Shown one piece after another: positions 1 through 12,600 of a stretch of DNA of 64,000 nt; the first letter of the stretch is position 1; each line of letters starts with the position of its first letter. A program made the translations under genes and the position numbers. The notes beneath the pieces are model-generated. The model was not told the origin of the DNA, made no database searches, and worked only from the letters and a program-made list of their open reading frames with translations. This stretch comes from Fomitopsis serialis (lineage: Eukaryota; Basidiomycota; Agaricomycetes; Polyporales; Fomitopsidaceae). The stretch covers positions 186,001-250,000 of the forward strand of contig NW_025954962.1 in the NCBI RefSeq assembly GCF_022376445.1, written 5' to 3'.

Positions 1-828
1 CACGACACATCCTTCTCTGCAACGCTCCCAACCGATTGGCAGCCCTATTCTCGGGAGTGGGCGACATCCGACACCGCTAGCCATGCATCTGCGGTTTCGA
101 CAGACAGCGTGATGAGGGATGTCCTCTGCTAAGGCTGTTAAGTTACTCTCAGCAGTCGATGATCGCTGCTGCTATGCAGCTGAACCACACAAGACACATT
201 TCGATAAACGACACTGGCATCACGAAGACCGCATCGCCAGAATATCACACCGTTACTGTATGTCTTTCTATGCTCTGTGTCGTCATGCCTGTGTTCTCCA
301 TATCAGCAGTGTTCTGGTGAGTTGAGTTCAGACCAGGATACATGCTGCTGTCTTCGATGTATGTACCTTGAACCATAGCTCAGAGTCCCTCCACAATGTC
401 CCCGACAGGGCAGTGCAGTATTCCGTCGTGTTGTCAGCAGGCAAGTGCCACCGCTATACAGTCGATATGTACATGAGACATTCGTATATACGCGTCAATG
501 ACAGCTGGCTTCATCGCAAGTACTGTCGCTCCTGTGGTCAAGTCAAATAGGGCCTGAGATAAGCTTGTCAGTTAAGTAGCGGGACCAGCGATGGAGTACG
601 TGTGCACCCATTGGCGGTGTAAGAGGGTAGTGGATGCGGCAGAGACAGAGAGGAACGGTTGATCAAGCGCTCGCGCCGAGCGCGCATGCATTGTTGTGAC
701 GCCAGTGACGTCGCGGTCGACGTCCTCGTGAGTCGGTCCAGCTTTCGGACGATCCTCACTCTCGCTCTCACCACGCAGGCCTGACCGCCGTCAGTCTCGA
801 CATATATTTCTCTGAAGACGCGTTCATA
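1..828. other. 5' flank, no gene recognised
   Basis: Only short open frames without family resemblance or convincing splice sites occur here. The last 60 bases before 829 are pyrimidine-rich and presumably hold the promoter and 5' leader of the F-box gene. Confidence 0.5.
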
Positions 829-2663
829 ATGGCTTTCAAGATTGAGGAGTTACCTACCGAGCTCGTCGCGCATATTCTCGCGGATCTTGACTGTATCGAC
901 TTGTTGAGATGCAGAGAGGTCAGTCTGCATTCGCACTTTCAGGGCAAGCACCTACGAGATGCGCCTTACACCTGCTATAGGTCTGTCGTATGTTTGACGC
1001 TGTCGTCGAGGACAGCGCCGTCCTGCAGTACAAGATAGAACTGCTGAAAGCCGGCCAGGAAGATAACCATCGTCTGGGCATACTCAGCGCGGCGGAACGC
1101 CTGCAGCTGCTCCGGAAGCACCAAGCGGCCTGGGCGTCGCTCGACTTCAGTTACCAAAAGTCGGTACCCATGCTCATCGGTCACACCTGGGAGCTTTACG
1201 GCGGAGTGTTGGCGCAGGGGACGGACCAGTCCAATCTGAACTTCAGGCAGCTGCCGTCCGCGCTCAGGAGCATCGAGGAGAAGGAGTGGAAGATCGAGGG
1301 GCTCGGTTTCGAGATTCGCGACTTCTCGATGGATCCTGCGCAGGACTTGCTGGTGGCCATCCAAATGCCGGATTCGTGAGTGCCTTCGTCTTTCTGGGCT
1401 CATTGAGGCGTTAGCATTTATCTGTGCACGGGAAGGCCGACCAGCGTGTTCCACGTCCACCTACGCAACATGTACACCGGTGCACCACACCCCGCTGCAC
1501 CCAACCCCGCCGTCCTCACGCACCAGCCCGATGGGACGCAAGCATCTTATGGCATCCAGATATCCGGCGACCACATCGGCATCTTCGTGTTGAGTGCGAA
1601 CGAGATCAGCAACGAGGTCGTCATATGGAACTGGAAGACAGGCGTCTGCAAGCTCGTAAGCTCCTTATTTCCAAGGCCTGAGCCTTCTGGACGTGAAACG
1701 CTGATGTGTGTGCCTTCCCTTTTACCGTGTCTGCCCGCAGCGCTACGTTGGCGGACGCTGGACAGCTTCGCGTTCCTATCTGAGCGGCACGTCCTCATCG
1801 GACTCGCGAAACGGCCTCTCAACCAGGCCGAGCTGCAGGCGCTCAACATAGCGGATGAGCCCCAGCTTCTGGTCGTCGACTACCTTGCGGGAACCGGCGA
1901 CCTGGTGAAGCTCGAGGACGCCGACTTTGTCTGTGCGTTCCACTATCCCGTCATGGTGGCCCATGCAGTCCGCTGGTATCACTATCAGGTCAGACCCAGC
2001 GCCTGGATGGACACCACACCCGGACCTCCGCGCCGTTCTACACAGCTCGTGGAGATAGGCTGTTGGCGATCAGCTTCACGGTCTACTCGATTCTGGAGGG
2101 GCACACCCAGGCGTTGCTCTTCGTCCGAACGTCAACATTTCTGTCTCACGTCGACGTTCTCAAAAGCGACACAAAGCGCCGCTTCCGATGGGATGAGTGG
2201 GGCCCAAACCAGACACGGATGCTGCGCGCGCCCCGTACCCACTCTTCTGTCTGGGTCTGCTACGTCTTTGGGATGCGGTTCGTCACGTTCAGGAGACGGC
2301 GCGGCCAGCCGACGTGTATCAAGATGTACGACTTCAGTCGATATCCGCGCGATCGTCGGACGGCGCCGGAGCCGGACGAAGGGGAAGACGTGCTTGGCCT
2401 GGAAGACCGCTGGATGGACGGGGAGACTGAAATGCCAGAGGGCATCTTTGAAGACAAGGTTACGACGTCGTTGCCCTACCACACGCGCTACATGATTCCG
2501 CCCCGTGGGGACGGCGAGAAGGACATCCAGTGTGTCATGCTGAGCGAGGACACTATTATCACCATGTGCGGTGTGAGTGCAGCTCACCTACGTTTGGCGG
2601 TGCTTCCTGACCATCCACCAGGTCGAGGACCACGGTCGCAACATTCGGCTAATGACTTTCTGA
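829..2663 (+). CDS. F-box domain protein
   Basis: Likely the substrate-recognition subunit of an SCF ubiquitin ligase. The N-terminus (ELPTELVAHILADLDCIDLL, from about residue 7) is a typical F-box; the rest is the long beta-rich region found in the expanded F-box families of mushrooms, target unknown. Exons read by eye: 829-918, 981-1375, 1415-2572 and 2622-2663. A possible intron at 1656-1740 does not fit the phase, and the frame stays open through it. Near 1989 and again near 2035 the expected protein continues in another frame, so one base appears lost or gained at each place. The segment SDPAPGWTPHPDLRA lies in the middle frame. Either the assembly has errors here or the gene is decaying; intact flanking homology favours the former. 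Confidence 0.75.
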
Positions 2664-3285
2664 ATCTGGACGCGGATCTCGGGGATGCGGTCATGAGGCG
2701 GTTGCCCATGGTCCTTCTCGTGGTTCTGCTACACATACAGGAACGCTGGCCGATGATCTTCAGCTTGCGCCCTCGGTCGTATGTCAACGCGACTGCGGGG
2801 GCTATGCACGGCTAAGGCAGGCGTCATCCCGGATATCAGGTCTTCAGGAGTGAAATCCGCGCATCATGGCACGTTAACGCTGTATGCAGACATAGGCTCC
2901 GTGCGTGAAGCGGATGGATCTATAGAGAATGCCATTGTATTATAGACAGCGCAATGAATATGGGTATGCATGACGTGCCATGAGCACTGAGCAACATGCG
3001 CTGTTGGGTGCAGATGAGGGATTAAGTTCGCGGGCTCTTGCAGTTGGACGACCGCAGCCGGGTCGGAAGGAACGCGATGCTGAACGTACTTGCAGCCAAT
3101 CAGGACGGGGCTGGCGCAAAGCGAGCGAGCGGTGCACGGGCGCCTCCGAGTCAGAGAGCTGAGATTGCCCTCACCTCACGCGCTCCTCATATTTACATAC
3201 CACCCACCATGCCCTCCCCATGATCCACATAAATCTCGCCCCATCACCGGTCTCCCTGCTCAGTTCCCCCGCATCATCTGAGACT
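2664..3285. other. Intergenic region upstream of ARG2
   Basis: No coding sequence is convincing here. The stretch holds the 3' flank of the F-box gene and the promoter of the next gene, including a CCAAT motif. Confidence 0.5.
3096..3100 (+). promoter_or_regulatory. CCAAT box upstream of ARG2
   Basis: The sequence AGCCAATCAG around this position matches the HAP/NF-Y consensus and lies about 190 bases before the ARG2 start codon. Function is inferred from the motif only. Confidence 0.35.
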
Positions 3286-5269
3286 ATGATCCCGCCCGCC
3301 GTCCGCCAGGGTACCTGCAGGATAGCGCCTGCTGCGACTCAGTCCCGCTCTGCGCAGACGTTCAGGGCCTTCTATGCTGTACGTTCGTCGTGTAGTCGTC
3401 GCAGACAACTCGTTGACATCGTACACGGCAGACAATACGAAACAACTGGCGGCAACCGTCAGCTCCCGCAGAGCCTGAGGATGTCGATCCTTCAGAAAAG
3501 GTGCGTGCAGGTCTTCGAGGGTCGCGGCGCGGGTCTGACCACATAGCGCTCAGGACTTCATAATGTCTATCTTGCGCGCGAATCCTTCTCTGCGCGACAC
3601 CCGGTCCTATCTAGCCTCATTTGGTCCGCGTCCTAAGCCTCCATCGCCTGCCCCAGCGAAACGTACGGAAGAGTCCGCCCCCACCGCTATTCAAGATCGC
3701 AAGACGAAGGATGTTGTCCCGCCGGACATCGCCCAGCGACTGCAGAGTCCAGTCGTCGCGTCGATTCTCAACCCCATCGTGCGGCGCACGGCACTGGTCA
3801 AGGTCCAGGCGCCGTTCACCGACCGACAGCTGGAGAGTGTCGCGACCGGCATGGTTTACCTCGAGAAGCTAGGCCTCGTCAGCGTCATAGTCGTCGAAAA
3901 CGACAGCCTGCCGAAGGGAGAGGCGGGCGAGCGCGCTGCGCTGTTGGAGGAGACGATGCGCGTCGTGAACGCACTCGAGAAGCAGGGCGCAAAGGCGCGT
4001 CCGGTGCTTGGCGCTGTCGTCCGTCTTGGGCCCAAACCAGAGGACGACGAGCTCGCAGCACAGCAGCGCGGATTCGCCGTCCCCGAGGCGCACACCTTCC
4101 CTTCTGACCTGGTCCACATACGCTCTGCGCTCCACGCAGGCGAGATCCCCGTGCTCCCGCCCCTCGCGCTCGACTCGTTCTGCCGCTCTGTACGGGTTGA
4201 CGCGAACGACGTCGTCGCTGCGCTTACCCGGGGTATGGTAGAAGTGGCGGCTCAGGACGGACGTGGTCGGGACCCGGGCTTCGATGGAGAATCTGAGGAC
4301 ATGGATTTGACACCGCTGCGCCTCATGATCATCAACAAAGAAGGCGGGGTCCCTTCGTACGCGCGCTCTGGGCTCCCTCACCTTCTCGTCAACCTCAACG
4401 CTGAGTATCCTTACATTCACAACACCTTCGATCCTCGCTGGCACGCCTCGCACCCTACGGCTTTGTCTAATCTGGCCCTTGCTCGCACATGTCTCGAATA
4501 TATGCCTCCCTCTTCGTCCGCTGTCATGGTATCCCACCGCTCGCCGAGCTCCCTCATCGCCAACCTCGTCACGAACAAGCCCGCCGTCAGCTCCAGCCTT
4601 CCGCATGCTTTGCTACAGGGTAACCGCAAACTCACCCCTGCTACCCCCACACTCCTTCGGCGCGGATTGCCCATTCGCGTCATCCGCACAGTCGCCGACG
4701 TCGACAAGGTGAAGCTGAAGGCACTCCTAGAGCAGTCCTTCCAGCGCATCCTCGACGAGGAGTCCTTCTGGCACCGGCTCGAGACGCACCTCGACTACGT
4801 GATCGTCGCAGGCGACTACGCCGGCGCCGCCGTCGTCACGCGCGAAGGCGGGCACGGCCCCGACGGCGAGCCCATCACCTACCTCGACAAGTTCGCGGTG
4901 CTGCCGAGCCACCAGGGCGACGGCACGGTGGACTTCCTCTGGGTCGCGCTGCACGACGAGTCGTACGGCCTCGGCCTGCCGTTCTCCGCGAACCCAAACG
5001 GGGGCAAGGAGGGCAAGGGCGAGGGCTGCGACCTCGTCTGGCGGAGCCGCGCGGACAACCCCGTGAACAAGTGGTACTTCGAGCGCAGCTCGGGGCATAT
5101 CCGCATGGGCCGCTGGGTGCTGTTCTGGTGCGACGCGGAGGTGCGCTTGAAGACGATTGAGGGCCGCCGCGGCAGCCAGGGGCTGTCGTACGTGGAGGAC
5201 TGGGAGCATGGCCGGCTCACGCACTGGGCCGACGTCGTCGACAAGATACCTTCGAGCTGGAAAAAGTAG
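3286..5269 (+). CDS. ARG2: Amino-acid N-acetyltransferase (N-acetylglutamate synthase), mitochondrial
   Basis: Catalyses acetyl-CoA + L-glutamate to N-acetylglutamate, the first step of arginine synthesis, in the mitochondrial matrix. Three exons: 3286-3378, 3432-3500 and 3554-5269, giving about 625 residues. Exon 1 encodes an Arg/Ala-rich, acid-poor N-terminus consistent with a mitochondrial presequence. The junction into exon 3 restores KDFIMSILRANPSLRDTRSY, the conserved entry to the amino-acid-kinase-like domain. The C-terminal 170 residues form the vertebrate/fungal-type acetyltransferase domain (KFAVLPSHQGDGTVDFLW, then NPVNKWYFERSSGHIRMG). No frameshift was seen. The start was chosen because it opens the targeting peptide and the exon ends in phase with the next. 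Fungal homologues form a complex with the ARG5,6 kinase and are inhibited by arginine (family knowledge). Confidence 0.93.
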
Positions 5270-5569
5270 TACGCCCTCCCTAATCGCTCTCGACATTATT
5301 TAGACTCGCTGGACCGGGAGAAAGTAACTGAAGTTGTAACGCGTTGTTGCAGTATCTCGCTTTTGTATCTCTAATGCTCTTGTTCACGCCATAGACACTG
5401 TACAGATGACCCTGTACTATCGTTGTTTTCCGCATATGAAGCAACATTGCATTAGTTCGTGACAATTACATACACATCCATAGATCATTATGAGTCATTC
5501 CATGTCCGTTCCAAGAAATGCGAGAGCAAAGCAACATTAATACAAACGAGCTTCTCAGAACATCATAGT
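5270..5569. other. Convergent 3' intergenic region
   Basis: About 300 bases between two converging genes. AT-richer than its surroundings; presumably both 3' UTRs and poly(A) sites. No gene seen. Confidence 0.5.
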
Positions 5570-7210
5570 TTAGCTCGAACGAGCAGCACGCCTCTTTGAT
5601 CTGCGCTTTGGAGGCGAACTCGAAGGCGTAATGGAGAAGCTCGGTCGCGGTGTGCTCTTGAGATCCTTCGCGTTCTTGTTCGTCTCGACGATCTTGGCAA
5701 GATCGCCCTTCCTCTTCCAGGGCGCCAGCTTGTGCACTTTCCGCTGGACGTCGTCCACAAGCTGTGCAACATCTTCAACGACGCAGTTAAGGAAGCCGTT
5801 GACGGTCCAGTGGTCGAGGTTCTTGACGAGTAGGTACACCTGAAGAATGTCGGCAGGCTGCTCCAAGTTCCATTCGTGGAAGACCCCGCTCGTCCTGCGG
5901 TTGCTAGGATTCGTTCCTGCATATGCGGCAGAACGGATCACCTGTGCGTAAAGGAACCGTTCAGTTCGGCTTCTACGCCATACTTGCAATGCACACTTAC
6001 CGGCTGACCGGTGTTGGGATCAACCTCCCACCAGTCGACATGGGCCCTTACCGTTCCTTGGGCCCACACGAGCCCGAAGATGGGCGCGCGGATGTGCAAT
6101 GCGTGTAGCTGCCGCACGGCACTCGCCGTCGCCATCCGATTCTGTCGATGGGCGTCCTCGATGTACTGGTGCTTCTTGTCTTCCCAGTACGTGCTGGCAA
6201 ACTCGAAGCCCTGCACATCCGGCAGCTTTGTGCACGGCGTCGTCTGGTACCGGAAAGACGACTCGCCGCCAATGCTGCCGGTGGAGGACATCTTGCCATT
6301 GGACAACGACTTCAGGACCTTGTATGGCGAATTCGAGCCATAGGAGAGGTGACGGACGAGGCGCGCCGGTACGAAGATCGAGGCGTCTGGCGAGGCCGTC
6401 TTCGCGCTCAAGATCCGCAGGTCTTCCGTCTTGATACTGGAGATTGACAAGGGTTGCGGTAGCGTGATCGAGCACTGCGCCCTGTTGAACATTAGCTCAA
6501 CATGTTGCTCAAGTCAGAGGTCGGGATTACGCACCGATAGTCGCCTTTCTGCACCGCAGGACTACGTATGACATTGTAGCTGGCAAGGCCTGTCAGCGCC
6601 GATCGAGAGGTAGTAGCATACAAAGGGCACAAACACATTGGCAGCGTAGTCCGCCTCTGACCACTTACGGCTTGATGCACGCATCTTCTTGATACGTTTC
6701 CATGCGCTGAGGACGACCTGTAGTTCGCAGAGCAGCTGCTTGTTTTCCTCCTTTGCCACTTGGGAGGCGAACAGCGCTGGGACTGCCTTCCTTGCCCTGC
6801 GAATGAAATCCGAAAACTCGACTGGAAGGGCTTTTTTTATGAGTTTGGATTCCTCTGAAGACTAGCCGTACAATGAGACAAGTGTACTCAATTCATGACA
6901 GCCAAGGACTTACTGTGCTGAGCCACTCTTCGGGCAGTCGGGCGTCGACATTGAAAACACCGTGCACGATGGTACCCATGTCTTCTGGTATATCATCATA
7001 GGAAACCTCTTCGCAGCCTTGATGAACCGTCCAGAGCTCGAAGCTCTTGACATTGCGCGCAATCCTGATATGCCACAGAAGGATTGAACTTGAAGTCAGC
7101 AACCAGGTATTGAAACACTGGCAAACATACTGCGACGCAGACTGACACCTCGGCTTCCTCGACCGGCCTTTCGTCGTGTTGTCAGACTCGTACGACTCCC
7201 TTCGCGACAT
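5570..7210 (-). CDS. Conserved basidiomycete protein of unknown function
   Basis: Six exons on the minus strand: 7210-7131, 7064-6914, 6852-6635, 6579-6535, 6481-6001 and 5941-5570, with introns of 53-66 nt. The product is about 448 residues, soluble, with no signal peptide or membrane segment. Recognisable conserved blocks are AQCSITLPQPL, RILSAKTASPDASIFVPAR, a central region with ATASAVRQLHALHIRAPIFG and TVRAHVDWWEVDP, and GVFHEWNLEQPADILQVYLL followed by the lysine/arginine-rich C-terminus. I associate this block pattern with a family seen in many mushroom genomes and without known function. The intron at 6580-6634 begins GTTTGT, a permitted donor variant; using it restores the conserved NVYNVIRS. 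No frameshifts. Confidence 0.8.
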
Positions 7211-7815
7211 GTTGCTTTGGCAATGGTGGGTTTCGTAGCCACACAATCAATGTGGGGTCAGTCCTCGACGCGTTATGTGTACAAGAGTTAATGAAGCAGA
7301 TAGGGTAGCACTGGTACAGTCGTATTCGTGAGTGGGTCGTAAGTAGAGTGGAAGTTGGGAGATGGAAGCGAGATGGATTTGACGCCCTCCGGCGGTGGAC
7401 AAAGGAACAGTCCCTCAACGCGACACGACCCCACTGGCAAACGGAACCAAATTCAGATCACGGGACCGCGTAAGTGCTATCCGCCATAAAATATTATAAG
7501 GGCCCATGAACAGACTGAGCCGGCCCAGATCGCTGTTGCGAGTTTACGCAGGGCTATCGAAGAAATGCTATCGAGTAAGATGCGGCAACTTCTGGAGCGT
7601 GATCGTCCACAATACAAGTGCATCCGAGGAACAGAACAGAGCTGGGTACCTGGAGCAAGATCAGCAATCTAGTAGCACGAGGTCTCGTTCACAAACAGGG
7701 CACCGAGTGATATCACCTTTAGCGTCCAAAACGGATGGCTCACTGTGCAGCAATAATGATATCATTAATTGGTATCTTACATTCTTCCCCCATAGATGGC
7801 GCAAGAATCGGATCC
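7211..7815. other. Intergenic region between two minus-strand genes
   Basis: No convincing gene. It holds the promoter of the orphan gene and the 3' flank of the carrier gene. A short palindrome AATGATATCATT lies near 7757. Confidence 0.5.
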
Positions 7816-9125
7816 TCAGAAATACTTGTCCATGAGCTTTCGTGAGGCCTCGACACCCAACTGTAACAGTGGTGAGATGGGAGGACTGTATCAAAGGTAG
7901 GGGTAACACTCACGAACGTCGCCGCGTTTGCCGGGAAAGCCTAAGGAGACGAGACCTGTCAACGGACTGCGTGCTCAGAAGCTCAGTCAAACTCACCCGA
8001 GCCATAGCCGGCCCGAGGCCCTTCCACAAAGCACCAACGCCATCAGCAGCAATGGTCTTCCGCGCACAGTCCATGAAGCCAGAGTACGTGCCCGTTGGCG
8101 CAGACTGTATTCTTGACTTCAAGACCTGAACACACGAATATTTCGTCAGTCATCCGCAGACAACTTCTCCACAGAAACTCACATCAGGTGGTATCGCAAT
8201 GGACCACATCGCAAGACCGGCGGTTCCTCCAGCCACGATGATCGCGCCGAGATTCAGATCCCCGCTCGACGCTCCGGCGGGAGTCAGAGCGCGTTTCGTT
8301 AGCTCGTACGCTGCGAAGTATGCAGCACTTCCCGGTCCGTCGCGTGCTACTGTCGCAGCAGAGCCTCGGAATACGCTGCGCAGGCCACCCTCCTTGTACA
8401 GGTGCTTCACGACGTCGAACACGCCGGTGTACTGAGGACCACCATGTCCCTGACCTTGAACCTAGGAGGTTCTCATCAGCAGGAACACCAAAGACGTAGC
8501 ACAACACAGCGCACCTGCAGGAGGACCTTCGCGCGCTCGACTGGCGCAGTGACGAGTGTCGTGGGTATCGCGGAGAGGAATCCGGCAGTAGCCAGCTCGG
8601 ATATTGATAGTGTTTGGTCAGTACGCTTTGGCGTTGCGGCAAGGATGAGTGCTTTCGACATGTCGTATGCCTTCAAGCTATCTTAGCACGCGTAAGCTTG
8701 ATACGAAGGGATGAACATACGCACCCAGAATGAAACTGCGAATATAGGTGTCACACCCAGCAATGGTGGAACGACGCCACGGTACAGCCTGCAAGCAAGA
8801 TAAAGACTTGGTAAGGATTCGGTAAAGTAAGGAGCATACCCAGTGAGTCCATCTCTCGCCACAGTCTTTTTCACCGCATCGAGTGCACCCGTGTACGTCC
8901 CAGAAGGTGCCGTCTGCAGTCGTGTCTTGGTCAGGTCGAAGGGATGACCTGCGATGCTCATTCGCCTTCGGCGTCCAGTTCTAAGAAAGCGAATCACTAC
9001 TTACCTACGACCACAGCAGCGACACCACCGAACCCTCCCGCAAGGAACGACTTGATTGACTCTGCCGTCGACGTCGGCGCGTTCGTGGTCACAAGAACCT
9101 CTTCCGACGACGTATCGCTCTGCAT
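7816..9125 (-). CDS. CRC1: Mitochondrial carnitine/acylcarnitine carrier
   Basis: Exchanges acylcarnitines for carnitine across the inner mitochondrial membrane, feeding acyl groups to the matrix. Eight exons: 9125-9005, 8948-8840, 8788-8725, 8670-8515, 8461-8183, 8125-7997, 7940-7914 and 7860-7816. The product is about 310 residues, the usual size. Three tandem carrier repeats are visible, with signatures GHPFDLTKTRLQ, APVERAKVLLQ and IPPDVLKSRIQ, each ahead of an acidic/glycine motif. The opening FLAGGFGGVAAVVVGHPFD and GVTPIFAVSFW resemble the acylcarnitine branch (SLC25A20/Crc1). The ATG at 9125 is the safest start; an ATG at 9173 followed directly by GTGAGT could be a tiny upstream coding exon. 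No frameshift. Confidence 0.88.
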
Positions 9126-9652
9126 CTACGATAGGCATCAGCACTCCTCCATAGCGCAACGCGTACTCACCATGGTAGTCTGTTGCAGAGTGTGAACTCT
9201 GCGGAGGGAAGGACGTCCGTCGGAAATACGAGAGGCTGCGCGAAGGACTGCCGCAGGAGCTGCATCTGGTCGGCTATAACGAGCTGCCAATGGGCGCTCG
9301 TGTCCGTCTGCGTCACTCGCGCGTGATTCCGTCCACGCCTTTCCCCGCATCCCAGTCCGGGGTACGCCGGTCAAATTCAACAGCCTCCAACAACCCGCCC
9401 GGGTATACGTACTGCACAAGTCATACGGTGTAGGTGCCTTGGAAATACTCATTGCACACAATGTTTTTCCAATCACCATCGATCTCTTGGAAGGTGCCGG
9501 TGAACGACGGACCATATGTCCGACTGCCATAACTTACTAGTACTGCACTGTAACTTCACCGCATCACCCGTATGAGGGCTCACCTACCTGTCAGCCTACG
9601 AGATTGTTGCGCACGCGCGCGACGATACACACCCTGCAACGGTTATAGCATA
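9126..9652. other. Intergenic region upstream of CRC1
   Basis: Contains the likely 5' leader of the carrier gene (including ATG|GTGAGT at 9173) and the 3' flank of RAV1. No separate gene recognised. Confidence 0.45.
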
Positions 9653-12600
9653 CTAGAAGAACGCACTCATATCGAATTCTGGTACGGAGACATTTTGCTT
9701 GGCTGTCTTCATCAGACTACCAAGGCCAGCTTTTCGGGCAAGCGTATCTCCTTCCTCCTTCTCCTCTTTGAGCGGTCGTGTGTTCGCTTCGGAGACATTG
9801 GACGTAGGTGAAGCCGAACGAGTAGACGGAGCAGTGACTGGGTCCATGTCGATGAACACTGAGGCCCTGTGGCGCAGTGCCGGCTCCAGTGCAAGACGTG
9901 TTGATACTGGACTCGGAGGCTCAGGACGTGACAAGGGCTTGCTTTCAGGGACCACGACAGAGGGTCGTTGGAAGGACCAGGTCCGGACAAGGTCCAAGGC
10001 CAGGACATGGCAGCCTGTGCAGAACTAATTGAGCCTGCTGAATGAAGCACGCCTTTGCACTACACTCACCCATCCTGGAGAACACGCGAGCGATCTGAAG
10101 GACAAAATTGAACTCCGTTCGCCCAGAAATCTCGCTTGTACCCTTTGCAGTCTGCAGGGTCCTCGACTTGAGCTGCGAGAAGAGCAGGGCAAGACTGGGA
10201 TCATCGTAGTGCGGGTCGCCAATCTCCGTGATCTGCACGTCTAGAACAGACGCGATGTCTTGCAAAGGAGTCTACGCATCCTCTCATCAATAGAAACCTC
10301 GCCAGGAAATATACGTTCTCTTACCAACAAGATTCGCACCGCGAGGTCACGGCGGTGAAGCAACCAGAATGTCCAGCTGGCTAGCCATCTATTGCCGTCT
10401 CTGAACGCTATAGGTAGCACGTTGTCCTTCAGCAGCCCCTGAAAGATAGGGCCATCGTCGCCTGATTCAACGACTCGGGCCAGCGCAACAGCTAATTGGA
10501 AGTCGTCAAGATTCTTGACGCAAACATTCACGGCGTCCTTCAAGCTCCCTCCCAGAAGGAAGAAGGCAGCAGCGTATTCTACCTGGACATCAGCGAAAGT
10601 GCGAGAAAAGCTCAAATTGAAGGGATGCCTACCGAACCGTCGCTTGCTCAGGAGTGCGAAGGCATTCTTCAGAGCAGCGGTGCGCCAACGCGGCTGCGTG
10701 AAGTCATTGTTGAGGAACTTCAGCATCTGCGACTGTTCTTTGTGCCAGGCCGCTTGCCGCCACAGGCCAAGTACAAGCCTCGACTTGCCGAGGGCGAAGT
10801 AAAAAAGGCTGCACGCCGTCGGGTCACGATTGTCGCCGGCCATGTACTGATTACGTGCAACGACCTCCATATGCGCTTTCTAAGGCCAAATATTAGGTGG
10901 GGTCTCGATGAGAGCGGAGTGCTCACCATGGAATCGATGGATCGTAGCCATAGAAAGACACCCAAAGAGCGGGCTTCAGACCATGTCATCTTGCCACTGC
11001 AAGCCGCTACCGATTGGGAGAGTAGCAGCTCCTGACTCTCGCTGTGGAAAGCCCATATCATGTCACGGTAGCGCAATCGTTGCCGAGGCCTGATACGTTT
11101 GTCGAACGTACCCGTCCTGCCTGAGGCGGGGGTGCTCGGGGCAGACAGGCGTTTATGACTGATGTAGTATGCTCGCATGGAAATCAGGTATCGCACACCG
11201 TTGGCGTCGAGGGCGCGCCGTTGCTCTTCGATCTACAAAAGACTCAGTCAGAGCTTCTCATGATACTTTCGGGTTCTCACCTCCAGTGTTGTCTGAATCA
11301 ACACGAGCAGAGATGCATGTTCATTAGGCGTCAAATGCGGCAACGGGGTTTCCTCCAGTCGCTCTATCAACCGCTGGACTAGAGACCGGGAGAACGGATC
11401 CTCGTCGTCGCTGAAACGAGGTGAGAACTATACCCTGAGCATAGATACATGTTTACTCACTCATCCCTCGTTTCAGGTTCACTGAACAGCAAAGAATACT
11501 GCGGCCTCCGCGACGTGTGGGCCTGATGGACTATCAGGGGAAGTCCATGGCAACAGATGACATGACCACTAACCGCCTTCACGACCTCATCCTTTTTGAA
11601 GAAGTCATTCAGAGGAATACGTTGCCATTCCCAGGGACTTCGGCCGCTCTCTACGTGCCTAGCTAGATTGACGATTATTTGCTTCACGAGCTCGATTTTC
11701 TCTGCAGCAATCAGGAGATGAGAAACAATGTTGCAATACTGAGTCAGTGCCCTCACCCCACAACAGGCATTGAAGCATCATCTGGGGATGGTAGTCATCC
11801 AGAGGACCGTTCTGGCGCGCAACAACCTCGAAGAGGCTCTCATCACGCTCGTCGCCTGCCTTGCCCTTCGGTTGACCAAACAGACACATGTGGTGGCCTG
11901 CGCCGACGAGCAGCGATCCTCGGGCCAGCCAGATCGAGTCACCAATCGAGTGCGGGAACATCCTGTGCGACACATGAAGCTTGCAGTACAAAATGGTCAA
12001 CCAACTAAATTCACCTCCCGATGTCGATGGTATGACAGCGGCCCCAGCCAGGTGTATCGTCGTAGTATGTCATGCGTTGTTGAGAGAGCAGCTCAACGTG
12101 GTGTGCGAAGCCGACAGCGAGGATGGATTGGGAGTCGGGCGTTGCCGTCCAGTCCAGGTCGTTGATAGGATCTGACGAGCTGAAGAGATCATCGTATGAG
12201 TATCGAGAACGGCATCCGGACAATGCCCGTACCTAAGCACTTCTTGGTACTCTAGTCCAGAGGAGAACTCCGACGTCTTTGAGTCCCAAATTGTCAGTTC
12301 CTCACCTTCGGGTGTAGGAACAACTGCGTACGATGAGTAGCTGGCATGAGCCCATTTTACGTCGCTTCGAGGAAGGCGACACAGCTTACCCAGAACAGAC
12401 TTCTTCACCGAGCTACACGCAGCCCTGCTCAGTCCTCTTCGACCTGTGCGAACCAGCCCAGTACACCTCCACCCGCTATTCTGTACCTGCGCACCGCCAT
12501 TCGCGACGGCGCCATTCATCTTCGCTCCGTTCGTCTTGACGTCCCCGCCTAGCAACTCCAATAAACCATTCTCAGGAACCCAGAACGCCAACTCTCCATC

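Noticed and set aside
1446..2495. Long open frame of 349 codons on the plus strand
   Set aside because: Its first half is the F-box gene's third exon, but after about 1989 it is out of frame with the homologous protein and reads as low-complexity Arg/Ser sequence.
3869..4606. Minus-strand frame of 245 codons opposite ARG2
   Set aside because: A GC-rich shadow of the ARG2 exon; no family resemblance.
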